Source: Devosia sp. 67-54 (lineage in GTDB: Bacteria > Pseudomonadota > Alphaproteobacteria > Rhizobiales > Devosiaceae). Taken from it: DNA of 64,000 nt. The stretch covers positions 496,001 through 560,000 of the forward strand of contig NZ_MKVA01000011.1 in the NCBI RefSeq assembly GCF_001899075.1, given 5' to 3'. Of this stretch, positions 25,495 through 33,962 are shown piece after piece; positions within the stretch are counted from its first letter, which is position 1; each line of letters begins with the position of its first letter. A program made the position numbers and the translations under genes. The notes beneath the pieces are model-generated. The model saw only the letters and a list, made by a program, of their open reading frames with translations, did not search any database and was not told the origin of the DNA.

Positions 25495-26249
25495 GCCGCG
25501 CGCGCTCCGGCGAAGGCCGGCAGCACCGCACGATGCGGGGTGCCGCTCATGCCCTGCAGCTCGACCAGTCGCATCGGCACGCTGTAAAGTCGTTCCAGAT
25601 GCGGCGGTGTGACCACCTCTGTCACCGGACCGCAGAGCGCCGGGCCGTCGGGCATCAGCAGCAGCGCGTCGTCGGCGGCGGCGAGGGCATGATTGGGATC
25701 GTGCGTGGTGAAGACGATGGCCTTGTCCTGCGCCCGCCGCAGCTCGTCGAGCAAGGCAAGCAGGCGCTGCTGGTTGGCAAGGTCGAGCGCGGCGCCGGGC
25801 TCGTCGAGCACCAAGGCCGGCGAGCCGGTGGCCAGCGCCCGCGCCAGCAATACGAGCTGGCGTTCGCCACCCGACAGTCGGTCGAAGAAGGCGTCGGCGA
25901 AGCGCAACGCGCCCGCGCGCTGCAGGGCAGCCCGGGCGGCGTCGATGTCGGCGGGACCGGGCTGGCCGAAAAGACCCAGCCGCGCGGCACAGCCCATGAC
26001 CGCGACATCGACCGCCTTGAGCCGCTGATTGCTGCTGCCGGTCTGCGGCACATAGCCGACGATGGGCGGGGCAAGCCGGCTCCCGGCATCGAGACGCTGG
26101 AAGCCCAGCATGGCGCACAGAGCGGTTGTCTTGCCGCGGCCATTGGGGCCGAGGATGGCGAGCGACCGGCCCACCGGTACGGAGAAGGAGAGGGTTTCGA
26201 GTACCACACGGCTGCCGAACCGGACCGTGGCGCCATTGAGGCCGATCAC
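25491..26249 (-). CDS. ABC transporter ATP-binding protein, iron-chelate/cobalamin type
   Basis: A 252-residue ATPase with Walker A GPNGRGKTT (about 35-43), signature LSGGERQLVLLARAL, Walker B LVLDEPGAALDLANQ and the switch histidine in FTTHDPNHAL. The arrangement fits the FhuC/BtuD class that serves FecCD permeases. The Arg in the P-loop is unusual but keeps the GxxxxGKT spacing. Its start overlaps the permease stop by four bases and its stop overlaps the next gene. Confidence 0.9.
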   Translation of the reverse strand: MIGLNGATVRFGSRVVLETLSFSVPVGRSLAILGPNGRGKTTALCAMLGFQRLDAGSRLAPPIVGYVPQTGSSNQRLKAVDVAVMGCAARLGLFGQPGPADIDAARAALQRAGALRFADAFFDRLSGGERQLVLLARALATGSPALVLDEPGAALDLANQQRLLALLDELRRAQDKAIVFTTHDPNHALAAADDALLLMPDGPALCGPVTEVVTPPHLERLYSVPMRLVELQGMSGTPHRAVLPAFAGARAA

Positions 26250-27307
26250 TGCTCTTTCCTTTCACGATAATAGCGCCGGAGCAGCAGCGCGAAGACGGGG
26301 GCGCCGACCAGCGCGGTGATGACGCCGAGCGGGATCTCGGCCGAGGTCGCGCTGCGGGCGAGCGTGTCGATGATCACCATGAAGGCGGCGCCGAGCACGA
26401 CGGCGGCCGGCAGCAGGGTGCGGTGATCGTGGCCGACCAGCAGGCGCGCCGCATGCGGGATGACGATGCCGATCCAGCCGATGATACCGGACACGGCGAC
26501 CTGGCTGCCAACGATCACGGCGACGACCAGGAAGACCAGCCAGCGCTCCGGCTCGGTCCTCACTCCGAGGCTGCGGGCTTCGGTTTCCTCGAGGGCGAGC
26601 AGGTTGAGGCGGAAGCGCAGACCCCACAACAATGCCGTGCCCAGCAGCAGGCCCGGCGTCGCAATCAGTACGCGCTCCCAGGTGGCGGTCGAGAACGAGC
26701 CCATCAGCCAGAAGACGATCGCCGGCAGCGACGAGTTGGGATCGGCGATGAATTGCAGCAGCGACACCAGCGCCGTGAACATGGAGCCGACCACCAGGCC
26801 AGCCAGGATCACCGTGACGGTCTCCGTCCGGCCGTTGATGCGCGACAGGAAGCCGACGCCGACGAGTGCCGCAAGGCCGAGCAGAAACACCATGCCGATC
26901 AGCGGCAGGCCCCAGATGCCGAGGATGATGGCGAGCGCGCCGCCGAATGCCGCGCCCTGCGAAATGCCGAGAATGTCGGGCGACACCAGCGGATTGCGGA
27001 ACACGCCTTGCAGCCCCGTTCCGGCGACTGCGAGCCCGGCTCCCGCCATGGCTGCGAGCAGTACGCGCGGCGCGCGCACCAGCAGCACGATGCGCTCGTC
27101 GATAGTGGTGGGCGTGGCGCCCGGATGCAGCAGGCCCTGCCAGAGAATGGCGAGGGCCCGGTCCACCGGCACCGAGAAGCGTCCGGCGCAGAGGCTGACC
27201 AGGATGCTCGCCAGCAGCGTCACCACCAGCCCGATGAAGATCAGCGTCGGCCGGCCGTGCCGGCGCGGCGTGGGGGAGGCCACCGCCTCCCCGGCATACG
27301 TGACCAT
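26246..27307 (-). CDS. FecCD family ABC transporter permease
   Basis: A 353-residue protein with about nine or ten hydrophobic helices. Family landmarks are RAPRVLLAAMAGAGLAVAGT, followed by QGVFRNPLVSPDILGISQGA, GWIGIVIPHAARLLVGHDHR and the closing GAPVFALLLRR. These place it with BtuC/FhuB/FepD permeases for cobalamin, heme, siderophores and some other metal chelates. ATG 27307 follows the binding-protein stop by one base. Confidence 0.92.
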   Translation of the reverse strand: MVTYAGEAVASPTPRRHGRPTLIFIGLVVTLLASILVSLCAGRFSVPVDRALAILWQGLLHPGATPTTIDERIVLLVRAPRVLLAAMAGAGLAVAGTGLQGVFRNPLVSPDILGISQGAAFGGALAIILGIWGLPLIGMVFLLGLAALVGVGFLSRINGRTETVTVILAGLVVGSMFTALVSLLQFIADPNSSLPAIVFWLMGSFSTATWERVLIATPGLLLGTALLWGLRFRLNLLALEETEARSLGVRTEPERWLVFLVVAVIVGSQVAVSGIIGWIGIVIPHAARLLVGHDHRTLLPAAVVLGAAFMVIIDTLARSATSAEIPLGVITALVGAPVFALLLRRYYRERKEQ

Positions 27308-27308
27308 G

Positions 27309-28388
27309 CTATTTGGCCTTGAAGCGGTCGTAGCCGGTGGCCGTACCCTGCTTGTCCATCCACAGGATGCCGTCGATGTCGGCATCGGTGAGCTGGTAGT
27401 TGTAGAGCGTCTGGTAGGCCGTCTTCATTTCGCCGCGCAGATCGAAATTGAAGAGCTCGGGATGGACGAGGTCGGCCAGCCACATCCAGCCCAGCGGTGA
27501 CTCCTGGTTCGGCGGATCCCAGCGATAGCCGCCCAGCGGCATCTTGTAGACGCGGTGGTTCTGCGCCGCCTTGGTCAGCGACAAGATCGGATCGTCATAG
27601 ACCCAGTTGACGTCGAGCTGCGGCTCGAAGGCGTTGAGCAGGATGATGTCCGGGTTCCATTCGGCGATCTGCTCCTTGTTGATGGCCGCCGAGCCGCTGA
27701 GCCCGGCGGAGGCGCTCCTGGCGCCGACCATGTTGATGTAGAAGGCGTTGTAATTGCCCTTGTCACCCGAGGCCGTGATCGACGACAGGGCGTTGCCCAG
27801 ATAGAGCACGCTCGGCCGGTCGGCCGCCGCCAATCCCGCCGTCTTGGCCTCGATCTCCTTTTCCACCTTGTCGCGCCATTCGACGAGCGGGCCAATGCGT
27901 TCGGGCTTGCCGATGGCGGTCGCCACCATGGTCATGTATTGCCGCGTCAGCTCTTCGGTCCCGTATTTGATCAGCAGCGCATTGAGACCGGCATTGGTGA
28001 TGGGATCGACGATATCATTGCCCCGCCCGCCCCATTGAATCACCAGATCCGGGTTGGCGGCCGCCAGCGCTTCGACGTTGGGCATGAAATCGGTGCCGGT
28101 CACGCTGTCGGTGATGTTCGCGGCGGCGGGGAAGATGCGCCCGAGGATGCCCTCGCGGATGGCGGTGAGCGACAGCGGGTTCATGCCGACGAGCTTGCTG
28201 GTGCCGCCGTCGAGGGCGATCACGCCCGAGGCCATCGGCATCGGGATGGTCACGATGCGCTGCGCCGGGGCGTCGAGGTGGACCGGCCGTCCCTCATGAT
28301 CGGTGATGTCGATCTGCTGCGCCAGGGCCCCACCCGATAGCGCGAGCAGCGCTGTGCCAACGCTCGCCAGAACCGAAGCCGTCTTCAT
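27309..28388 (-). CDS. Iron-chelate/cobalamin-type ABC transporter substrate-binding protein
   Basis: About 359 residues, class III binding protein with a signal peptide (ASVGTALLALSGGALA, cut before QQIDI). The early ITDHEGRPVHLDAPAQRIV and NVEALAAANPDLVIQWGG are the first-lobe motifs of the FepB/BtuF/FecB family; EWNPDIILLNAFE is the second-lobe equivalent. ATG 28388 is chosen as it begins the signal peptide. First gene of the operon. The ligand is not deducible; no TonB receptor is visible in the window. Confidence 0.88.
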   Translation of the reverse strand: MKTASVLASVGTALLALSGGALAQQIDITDHEGRPVHLDAPAQRIVTIPMPMASGVIALDGGTSKLVGMNPLSLTAIREGILGRIFPAAANITDSVTGTDFMPNVEALAAANPDLVIQWGGRGNDIVDPITNAGLNALLIKYGTEELTRQYMTMVATAIGKPERIGPLVEWRDKVEKEIEAKTAGLAAADRPSVLYLGNALSSITASGDKGNYNAFYINMVGARSASAGLSGSAAINKEQIAEWNPDIILLNAFEPQLDVNWVYDDPILSLTKAAQNHRVYKMPLGGYRWDPPNQESPLGWMWLADLVHPELFNFDLRGEMKTAYQTLYNYQLTDADIDGILWMDKQGTATGYDRFKAK

Positions 28389-28724
28389 CCACTGCACGAC
28401 CACCCTAAGCTCCACAAATATGAGTATTGATATCATATTTGAGCATTAGCGGAGTTTGGATGTCAAGTTTCTGCTGTTGGCTTTCTGCGCTCGGATTTGA
28501 AAGAAGCGGCGCGGCCATCCTTGAGGCACGCCCTGAGACGTGGAGCCCGGCCGGCGGCGTCTTCGCAATGACGTTGCGGCGGCGAAACTCGTGAGCACGT
28601 CTAGTCACGATCGCCCCTTGTGGAGGCGATCAGTCGCTGTCAGCGAACGCCCGAGTCTGGTCTGGCCGAAGAACCAGATGGGTCACTGAACACTGCAGTC
28701 GATATGACCGACACCGATGGCCCA
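28389..28724. other. Intergenic region with the FecCD-operon promoter
   Basis: The 336-base gap between the importer operon and the SnoaL-like gene. It holds the AT-rich repeat at 28416-28447; the rest shows no supported gene, and I see no cobalamin-riboswitch-like structure. Confidence 0.5.
28416..28447. promoter_or_regulatory. AT-rich repeat in front of the FecCD-type importer operon
   Basis: Inverted repeat AAATATGA - 9 bases - TCATATTT (28416-28440), overlapping a direct repeat ATATGAGTATT / ATTTGAGCATT (28418-28428 and 28437-28447, 9 of 11 bases shared). It is strikingly AT-rich in a GC-rich setting and lies 28 bases upstream of the start. It is a candidate site for a metal- or chelate-responsive repressor; the spacing does not match the NikR or ModE consensus I know. 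Confidence 0.5.
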
Positions 28725-29891
28725 TCATGGCCGATGCGGATCGGTATCGGGCAGGTCCTGCAGCTGAGCGAGCTTGATCTGGGTCAGCAGGCTCAATTCG
28801 TCGTAGACGTTCCATTCGTCGACGATCTGGCCATCCTTGATGTGGAAATGGGTCATGCCCATCACCTGCAGGCGCTTGCCGGTGGGCTCGCCCAGCGATT
28901 CCAGGATGCCGTAGCCCAGATGGTGCCCCTCGATGATCCAGCGCACGGCGACCTTGGTGCCGCCTTCCTCGCTGTCGTTCGAGCAGACGTGCTGCACGAA
29001 ATATCCCGCATCCGGGATCGATCCGACGAGGCCCAGATGCTGGTGCGTCACCGCGGCGACGCCGTAGAGCTCCTTCATCAGCGGCCCGTGATACTGCACC
29101 GTCGGCGCGTAGACGTCCTTGATCTTGCCGAACATGCGTTTGTTGAAAATCTCGTGCAGCCAGCGCAGCACGTCGGCCTCGAGTGTGGTGTTGGCGAGCG
29201 AAACGTCGGCCTCCCATTCCGGCGGGTTCTGGCCGAGGAGGCGGCGGTTTTCCCCGATATCGAGCGACGTCAGTCCGGCGTCGAATTTCGACTTCGCCGT
29301 GCGCATCGCGAAGGCGTGCGGATCGAGTCCGAGCTGCCGGACGATGGCCATGTTGTCGGCAACCACCCACTCCCGGTAAATCTTGTTGCGCAGTACCATG
29401 CAGTCGGCGATCGTGCGCGAGACGAACGGCCGCCCGGTCGGCGCGCCGAAATGGCCGAATTGCGTGTGCCGGCCGGATCCAGTGACGAGGTGCGAGGTGT
29501 AGAACCCATCCTTGTCGTTGCCGTTCCAGATGACCTGCGTAGCCATGCCGCGCCGTTCCGGAAAGCTCACCAGGCGCTGGATGGTGTCGCGGACCACGTC
29601 CTCGCGATTGTAGATCGTGCCGGTGGTGCCGTAGAGCACGCAATTGTGCGTGTAGTGGGTGTAGATCAGGCCGATGTCGCGCTCGTCCCAGATCTTGTGC
29701 GTGCAGCGCACGATGTAGTCGACGATATCGGTGTAGATATCGTCGAAGCCGTCGAGCGACTGGCTGCGTGGACGGTCGGTGGGCGCGAGTTCGGGGTAGT
29801 CGCGGCGCTCCACCTGCAGCACCTGCTCCTTCGGCGTGTCGATGCGGGCGATGCGGGCCTTGCCGCCTTTGTCGTTGTCAGCGTCGCTCAT
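28725..29891 (-). CDS. Double SnoaL-like (NTF2-fold) protein, possible ester cyclase
   Basis: A 388-residue protein that appears to contain two NTF2-like domains. The first runs about 40-190 (DIYTDIVDYIVRCTHKIWDE, NCVLYGTTGTIYNREDVVRD); the second about 230-380 and ends with the typical TTHFHIKDGQIVDEW-like stretch MTHFHIKDGQIVDEWNVYDE. Proteins of this fold include SnoaL cyclases, dehydratases and many of unknown use. ATG 29891 is chosen because its first four bases overlap the hydrolase stop, giving coupled translation. Substrate unknown. Confidence 0.78.
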   Translation of the reverse strand: MSDADNDKGGKARIARIDTPKEQVLQVERRDYPELAPTDRPRSQSLDGFDDIYTDIVDYIVRCTHKIWDERDIGLIYTHYTHNCVLYGTTGTIYNREDVVRDTIQRLVSFPERRGMATQVIWNGNDKDGFYTSHLVTGSGRHTQFGHFGAPTGRPFVSRTIADCMVLRNKIYREWVVADNMAIVRQLGLDPHAFAMRTAKSKFDAGLTSLDIGENRRLLGQNPPEWEADVSLANTTLEADVLRWLHEIFNKRMFGKIKDVYAPTVQYHGPLMKELYGVAAVTHQHLGLVGSIPDAGYFVQHVCSNDSEEGGTKVAVRWIIEGHHLGYGILESLGEPTGKRLQVMGMTHFHIKDGQIVDEWNVYDELSLLTQIKLAQLQDLPDTDPHRP

Positions 29892-30586
29892 GATGGCTCC
29901 TTTGCGCAAGACCGGACCGGCATGGCGAGCCATGCCGCAAGTTCGTCGGCGACCCTGCCGGGTCGCTCGAGGGGAAGGTAGTGGCCGGCCCCCGGCACGA
30001 TGGCGAGGCAGGCCCCAGGGACGGCGTCGGCGATGGCGCGGCTCATCGCTGGTGGACAGGTCCGATCACACGCGCCGCACAGGACCAGCGTTGGAACGTC
30101 GATCCGGGCGAGGCGTGGCCGGCTGTCGCTGCGCTCCAGCGTCATGCGTGTCTGCTGCCGATAGGCGCCGGCATCCGTCTCGCGCGCCATCGCCTGCACC
30201 AGCGGTCCGTCCGTCGCATCGGCGAACTCGCTTTGCCGCAGCGCCGCGCGGGAAGCGCGCGCTGTGTCGTCCAGCACGCCGGGGTTGCAAGCTATCAGCG
30301 CCAGCCGCTCGATCCTTTCGGGCGCCAGCGCGATCATTTCGAGCGCCACGATGGCGCCGAGCGAAAAGCCGCAGAGTGAGATGCGCGACGACGCCTCCGT
30401 GAGGAGGCGCTCCGCCATCGCCGTCGTGCTGTCGGCACCGGCGAGCAGAGGCACCCGCGCCAGCACCTGTAGCCGCTCCAGAACGCCGGCGTAGAGCCGG
30501 CCGTCACACAGCGTGCCGGGCAGCATCAGCAGCGGCGCCGGCATGGCGTCGACAAATGTTCGCGGAGGCTGCGGACGATGGAGCAT
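29888..30586 (-). CDS. Alpha/beta hydrolase
   Basis: About 232 residues with the nucleophile elbow CGFSLGAIV (Ser), an Asp-bearing VLCGACDRTCPP loop and the catalytic His in PGAGHYLPLERP, so the triad looks complete. The early LLMLPGTLCDGRLY gives the oxyanion-hole strand. No signal peptide. ATG 30586 is preferred (MLHRPQPP); in-frame codons extend to 30625. It is translationally coupled to the SnoaL-like gene, and the pair may act on one ester or lactone substrate. Confidence 0.82.
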   Translation of the reverse strand: MLHRPQPPRTFVDAMPAPLLMLPGTLCDGRLYAGVLERLQVLARVPLLAGADSTTAMAERLLTEASSRISLCGFSLGAIVALEMIALAPERIERLALIACNPGVLDDTARASRAALRQSEFADATDGPLVQAMARETDAGAYRQQTRMTLERSDSRPRLARIDVPTLVLCGACDRTCPPAMSRAIADAVPGACLAIVPGAGHYLPLERPGRVADELAAWLAMPVRSCAKEPS

Positions 30587-30708
30587 GGACCTGATCTTAG
30601 CGTCTCGTGACGGCAGCCGCGGCATCGATCGAAACTATGGTGAGCGACGCTCGGCTCGCCGCGCCACATGGCGAAGGCGATCTTCACGCAGAAACTTCTG
30701 GCAAATTC

Positions 30709-30722
30709 TGCATACGTATGCA
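30709..30722. promoter_or_regulatory. LacI-type operator R2 before the first HisD-like gene
   Basis: Perfect 14-bp palindrome TGCATACGTATGCA with a central CpG, 57 bases upstream of the HisD-like start at 30780. It differs from the R1 palindrome only two bases from the centre. Confidence 0.78.
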
Positions 30723-30779
30723 AGAGGGAATGTGCCGTGGCTCCAGCAGCGGGCCGCAAAGCTATTTCGAGGTTCCCCG

Positions 30780-32066
30780 ATGTCCGATTCTACCCGCGCC
30801 CCGAACGGCGTGAGCTATGTCAAAGCCCCGTCGCGCGATCAGGTCAGCGACAACAAGCCGGTCGAGACCCTGGTCGCCGAAATCCTCAAGAACGTGCGCG
30901 AGCGCGGCGACGCCGCGGTGCGCGAATATTCCGAGAAGTTCGACAACGCGACGGTGAACGCTTTCGAAGTGACCGATGCTGAGCGGGAAGAGGCGCTGCG
31001 CGGGCTCGCGCCGCAGACCCGGCAGGACACCGAATTTGCCATCGCCAATGTGCGCAGATTTGCCGAGGCGCAGCTCGGCACCATCCTGCCGCTGGAGATC
31101 GAGACTCTGCCGGGCGTCCATCTGGGCCACCGCGTCATCCCGATCGAGCGGGTCGGGTGCTACGTGCCCGGCGGCCGCTATCCGCTGCTGTCGGCGCCGA
31201 TCATGACCATCGTGCCGGCCAAGGTCGCCGGCGTCGACGAGGTGATCGCCTGCCTGCCGCCCAATGCCCACAAGGCGATGATCGCCGGCTGCCATTTGAG
31301 CGGCGCCGACCGCATCTTCCGGATCGGCGGCGCGCAGGCCATCGCAGCGCTCGCCTACGGCACCGAGAGCGTGCCGGCGGTCAACAAGGTCGTGGGACCG
31401 GGCAATGCCTTCGTCAACGAAGCCAAGCGCCAGGTGTTCGGCCCGGTGGGCATCGACCAACTCGCCGGCCCCTCCGAGATTTTCGTCGTCGCCGACCGCA
31501 CCGGCGATGCCGAGATGATCGCGACGGACCTGCTGGCGCAGGCCGAGCACGATGTGCGCACGCGTGTCGGCCTCATCACCACCGACCGTGCGCTCGCCGA
31601 GGCGACACTCAAGGAAGTCGAGCGGCAGCTCGCGACGCTTTCGACCGCCAGCGTCGCCGGCGTGGCATGGAAGGACTACGGCGAGATCGCCGTCTGCCCG
31701 GACGAGGCGACAATGATCGCCTATTCCGACTACATCGCCGCGGAGCACCTGCAGGTCCACACCGCCGACCCGCAGGCGATGGCCAAAAAGCTGCGCAATT
31801 ACGGCTCGCTATTCATCGGCCAGCTCGCGAGCGTGGTCTATTCGGACAAATGCATCGGCACCAATCACACGCTGCCGACCATGGGCGCCGGCCGCTACAC
31901 CGGCGGCCTCTGGGTCGGCGCCTATGTGAAGATCGCCACCCATCAGTGGATCGACGAGCGAGGCGTGCGCGCCGTGGCGCCGCCGGCGGCGCGCCAGAGC
32001 GCCAGCGAGACGCTGGAAGGGCATCGCCATGCGGCGCAGCTTCGCTTGGACCGCCTGCAGGCGTGA
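30780..32066 (+). CDS. HisD-like dehydrogenase, copy 1 (catabolic)
   Basis: A 428-residue homologue of histidinol dehydrogenase of normal length. HisD landmarks are [15 protein letters not shown] (125-139), GPGNAFVNEAKRQVFG (206-221) and DQLAGPSE. Zinc ligands by alignment are Q254 and H257 in LLAQAEHD, D356 in YSDK and H415 near the end; the catalytic pair is E322/H323. No other histidine genes are near, an R2 operator sits in front, and a second intact copy lies at 36900, so it most likely oxidises another primary alcohol to a carboxylate with two NAD+, as sulfopropanediol dehydrogenase HpsN does. ATG 30780 opens the conserved part; upstream codons cross the operator. Confidence 0.88.
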   Translation: MSDSTRAPNGVSYVKAPSRDQVSDNKPVETLVAEILKNVRERGDAAVREYSEKFDNATVNAFEVTDAEREEALRGLAPQTRQDTEFAIANVRRFAEAQLGTILPLEIETLPGVHLGHRVIPIERVGCYVPGGRYPLLSAPIMTIVPAKVAGVDEVIACLPPNAHKAMIAGCHLSGADRIFRIGGAQAIAALAYGTESVPAVNKVVGPGNAFVNEAKRQVFGPVGIDQLAGPSEIFVVADRTGDAEMIATDLLAQAEHDVRTRVGLITTDRALAEATLKEVERQLATLSTASVAGVAWKDYGEIAVCPDEATMIAYSDYIAAEHLQVHTADPQAMAKKLRNYGSLFIGQLASVVYSDKCIGTNHTLPTMGAGRYTGGLWVGAYVKIATHQWIDERGVRAVAPPAARQSASETLEGHRHAAQLRLDRLQA

Positions 32067-32124
32067 CGACGTCCCGGGCCAGCCGTCATCGCCGCGTCCG
32101 TGGGGATGACACGCGGGCGTCATG

Positions 32125-32823
32125 CTATTTGATCTGGTCGGCTTCGCGCCAGGCCGCGCGCAGCTTCTCGATGTTGAACCCCGGCGCCCGTGCCGCCTTG
32201 AGGATCGGCTGCTCCTTGCGCAGCACGATGTCGATGGCGGCGGGCATTGTCTCAATATGCTCGGCCGGGATCACCACCGCCCCGTGTCGGTCGGCATGGA
32301 TCAGCTCGTTGGGACGCACGGTCATGCCGAACACCGTGACGGTGCAGTCGAGCTCGGTGACGTGCACGAACGCATGGCTTGGCCCGATGGAGCCGGCGAT
32401 CACCTGATAGCCCGCATCCAGCATGCCGAGGTCGCGCAGCACGCCGTTCGTCAGCGTGCCGGCGACGCCCAGCCCCTTGTGCTGCGCCACCTGCATCTCG
32501 CCCCAGAAGCCGCCGATGCAGCGCGGCCAGTCGGTGTCCTCGATCACGGCGACATTCGGTCCCGCGCCGCCGGCCACGTGCTCGTAATAGGCCATGCGCA
32601 GCGCCCGCACCTCGGCTGCCGGCCGCTGCGCCGGCGACGAGGCCCGTATGCGGGCCGTCCGGGCGAAGCCGACGATGGGCGGCAGCGCTGGATCGGCGCA
32701 GACCACGGGGGCTTTGGTGAAGCCCTCGGCGGTGCGACCGCCCATCACATGTTCGAGCGCGTTGCAGATGGTCGGCGTATCGTGCCGGCGCAGGATCGCC
32801 AGTGTTTCCGGGGTGATGGACAT
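32125..32823 (-). CDS. RraA/HMG-aldolase family protein
   Basis: A 232-residue member of the family often misnamed dimethylmenaquinone methyltransferase, which includes 4-hydroxy-4-methyl-2-oxoglutarate aldolase and RNase E inhibitor RraA. The active-site segment is GTLTNGVLRDLGMLDAG, with the metal-site Arg-Asp pair, preceded by GGFWGEMQVAQHKG. The N-terminal DTPTICNALE is typical. Given its place after the MetE-like gene (two bases), an aldolase or decarboxylase step in a catabolic pathway is likelier than RNA regulation. Last gene of the cupin operon. Confidence 0.85.
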   Translation of the reverse strand: MSITPETLAILRRHDTPTICNALEHVMGGRTAEGFTKAPVVCADPALPPIVGFARTARIRASSPAQRPAAEVRALRMAYYEHVAGGAGPNVAVIEDTDWPRCIGGFWGEMQVAQHKGLGVAGTLTNGVLRDLGMLDAGYQVIAGSIGPSHAFVHVTELDCTVTVFGMTVRPNELIHADRHGAVVIPAEHIETMPAAIDIVLRKEQPILKAARAPGFNIEKLRAAWREADQIK

Positions 32824-32825
32824 GC

Positions 32826-33962
32826 TCAGCTCAGCTTCAGGCGGTCGTTGACGAGATTGGTGCCGTCGCGCAGCGATTTGAGCTTCAGCCAGACGATGTC
32901 GGGGTCGACCGTGCCGAAGCCGGCAAAGGTCGAAAAGCCGCAATCGGTGCCGGCGATCACACGGTCGGGGCCGACGATGTTGACGAAGTTCATCAGTCGC
33001 TCGGCGATGAGTTCCGGATGCTCCACGAAATTGGTGGTCGAGTCGAGCATGCCGGGGATCAGCACGTAGTCATCCGGCAGCTCGACCGATTTCCAGTCGA
33101 TCCACTCATGCGCGTGGCGCGGGTTCATCGCCTCGAACAGCAGCGCCCGCGGTTTGGCCTTGAGGATGGCCGGCAGCACCGTCTTGAGCGCGATGTCGCA
33201 ATTGTGCGGGCCTTCGTAATTGCCCCAGCAGACATGCATGCGCACCTTGTCGCCCGGGATGTTGCGCAGCGCATGGTTGAGCACCTCGATGTGGCGCTCG
33301 GCGCGGCGGACGAAGCCGGCGTCGTCGAGCTCCTTGTACATCATGTGCCGGCCGAGCCCAAGATCGGGACTGTCGAGCTGGAGGATCAATCCGGCGGCGA
33401 CGATGCCCTCATATTCGGCACGCATGGCTTCGGCGACGGCTTCGAGATAGTCGTCTTGCGTCGTGTAGAACTCGTTGGGCTGAAACAGCGCGATGACCCC
33501 CGGTGTCGCCGAGTTCATGAAGCCCTTGGCATAGCCGCTGCTTTTGAGCGCCGACTGGAAATTGTCGATGTCCTCGCGCAGCGGCTGTAGCGTCTTGACG
33601 GCGATTTCGCCGATGCATTTGGGGCGCCGGTAGGTCGGCGTGCCGCCGCCCTTGGCCTGCCGCTCGAGAAAGCCGGGCACCTGTTCGAGGTCCTGCGGTG
33701 GCCGGCGTGCGCTGTCGCCGGCAAAGCCTGTGAGGCGATCCTTGATGTAGGTGGCGTAGGAGATCTTGCTCATCTCGCCGTCGGACGGCAGGTCGACGCC
33801 CGCCGCCTTTTGCCGTGCCACGATATCGGCGACGGCCTCGCCGACGATGCGGTTGAAGCCGGCTTCATCGATGGGCACACCGGCCTCGCGCGCGAACACG
33901 AGGTCGGTGATCTGTTTGCTGCGGGGCAGGGACCCCACATGCGTTGTCAGGATACGTGCCAT
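32826..33962 (-). CDS. Short MetE-like (cobalamin-independent methionine synthase C-terminal) protein
   Basis: A 378-residue stand-alone version of the MetE catalytic barrel. The start THVGSLPR and the zinc ligands H243 and C245 (RMHVCWGNYEG), E277 (LFEAMNPRH) and C341 (GTDCGFSTF) are all present, so it should bind zinc and activate a thiol. It lacks the N-terminal half of MetE. Relatives include methylcobalamin:CoM methyltransferases and epoxyalkane:CoM transferase, so the role may be thiol-linked C-S or methyl chemistry on the imported substrate. Its ATG overlaps the cupin stop by one base (TAATG). Confidence 0.85.
   Translation of the reverse strand: MARILTTHVGSLPRSKQITDLVFAREAGVPIDEAGFNRIVGEAVADIVARQKAAGVDLPSDGEMSKISYATYIKDRLTGFAGDSARRPPQDLEQVPGFLERQAKGGGTPTYRRPKCIGEIAVKTLQPLREDIDNFQSALKSSGYAKGFMNSATPGVIALFQPNEFYTTQDDYLEAVAEAMRAEYEGIVAAGLILQLDSPDLGLGRHMMYKELDDAGFVRRAERHIEVLNHALRNIPGDKVRMHVCWGNYEGPHNCDIALKTVLPAILKAKPRALLFEAMNPRHAHEWIDWKSVELPDDYVLIPGMLDSTTNFVEHPELIAERLMNFVNIVGPDRVIAGTDCGFSTFAGFGTVDPDIVWLKLKSLRDGTNLVNDRLKLS

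Noticed and set aside
28389-28724. Cobalamin riboswitch in front of the FecCD-type operon
   Set aside because: I looked for the conserved B12-box-like core and paired stems and saw none; the region is short and AT-rich only near the start.
32125-32823. RraA-like gene as a menaquinone methyltransferase
   Set aside because: That name is a known mis-annotation of this family; no SAM-binding motif is present and the Arg-Asp aldolase site is.
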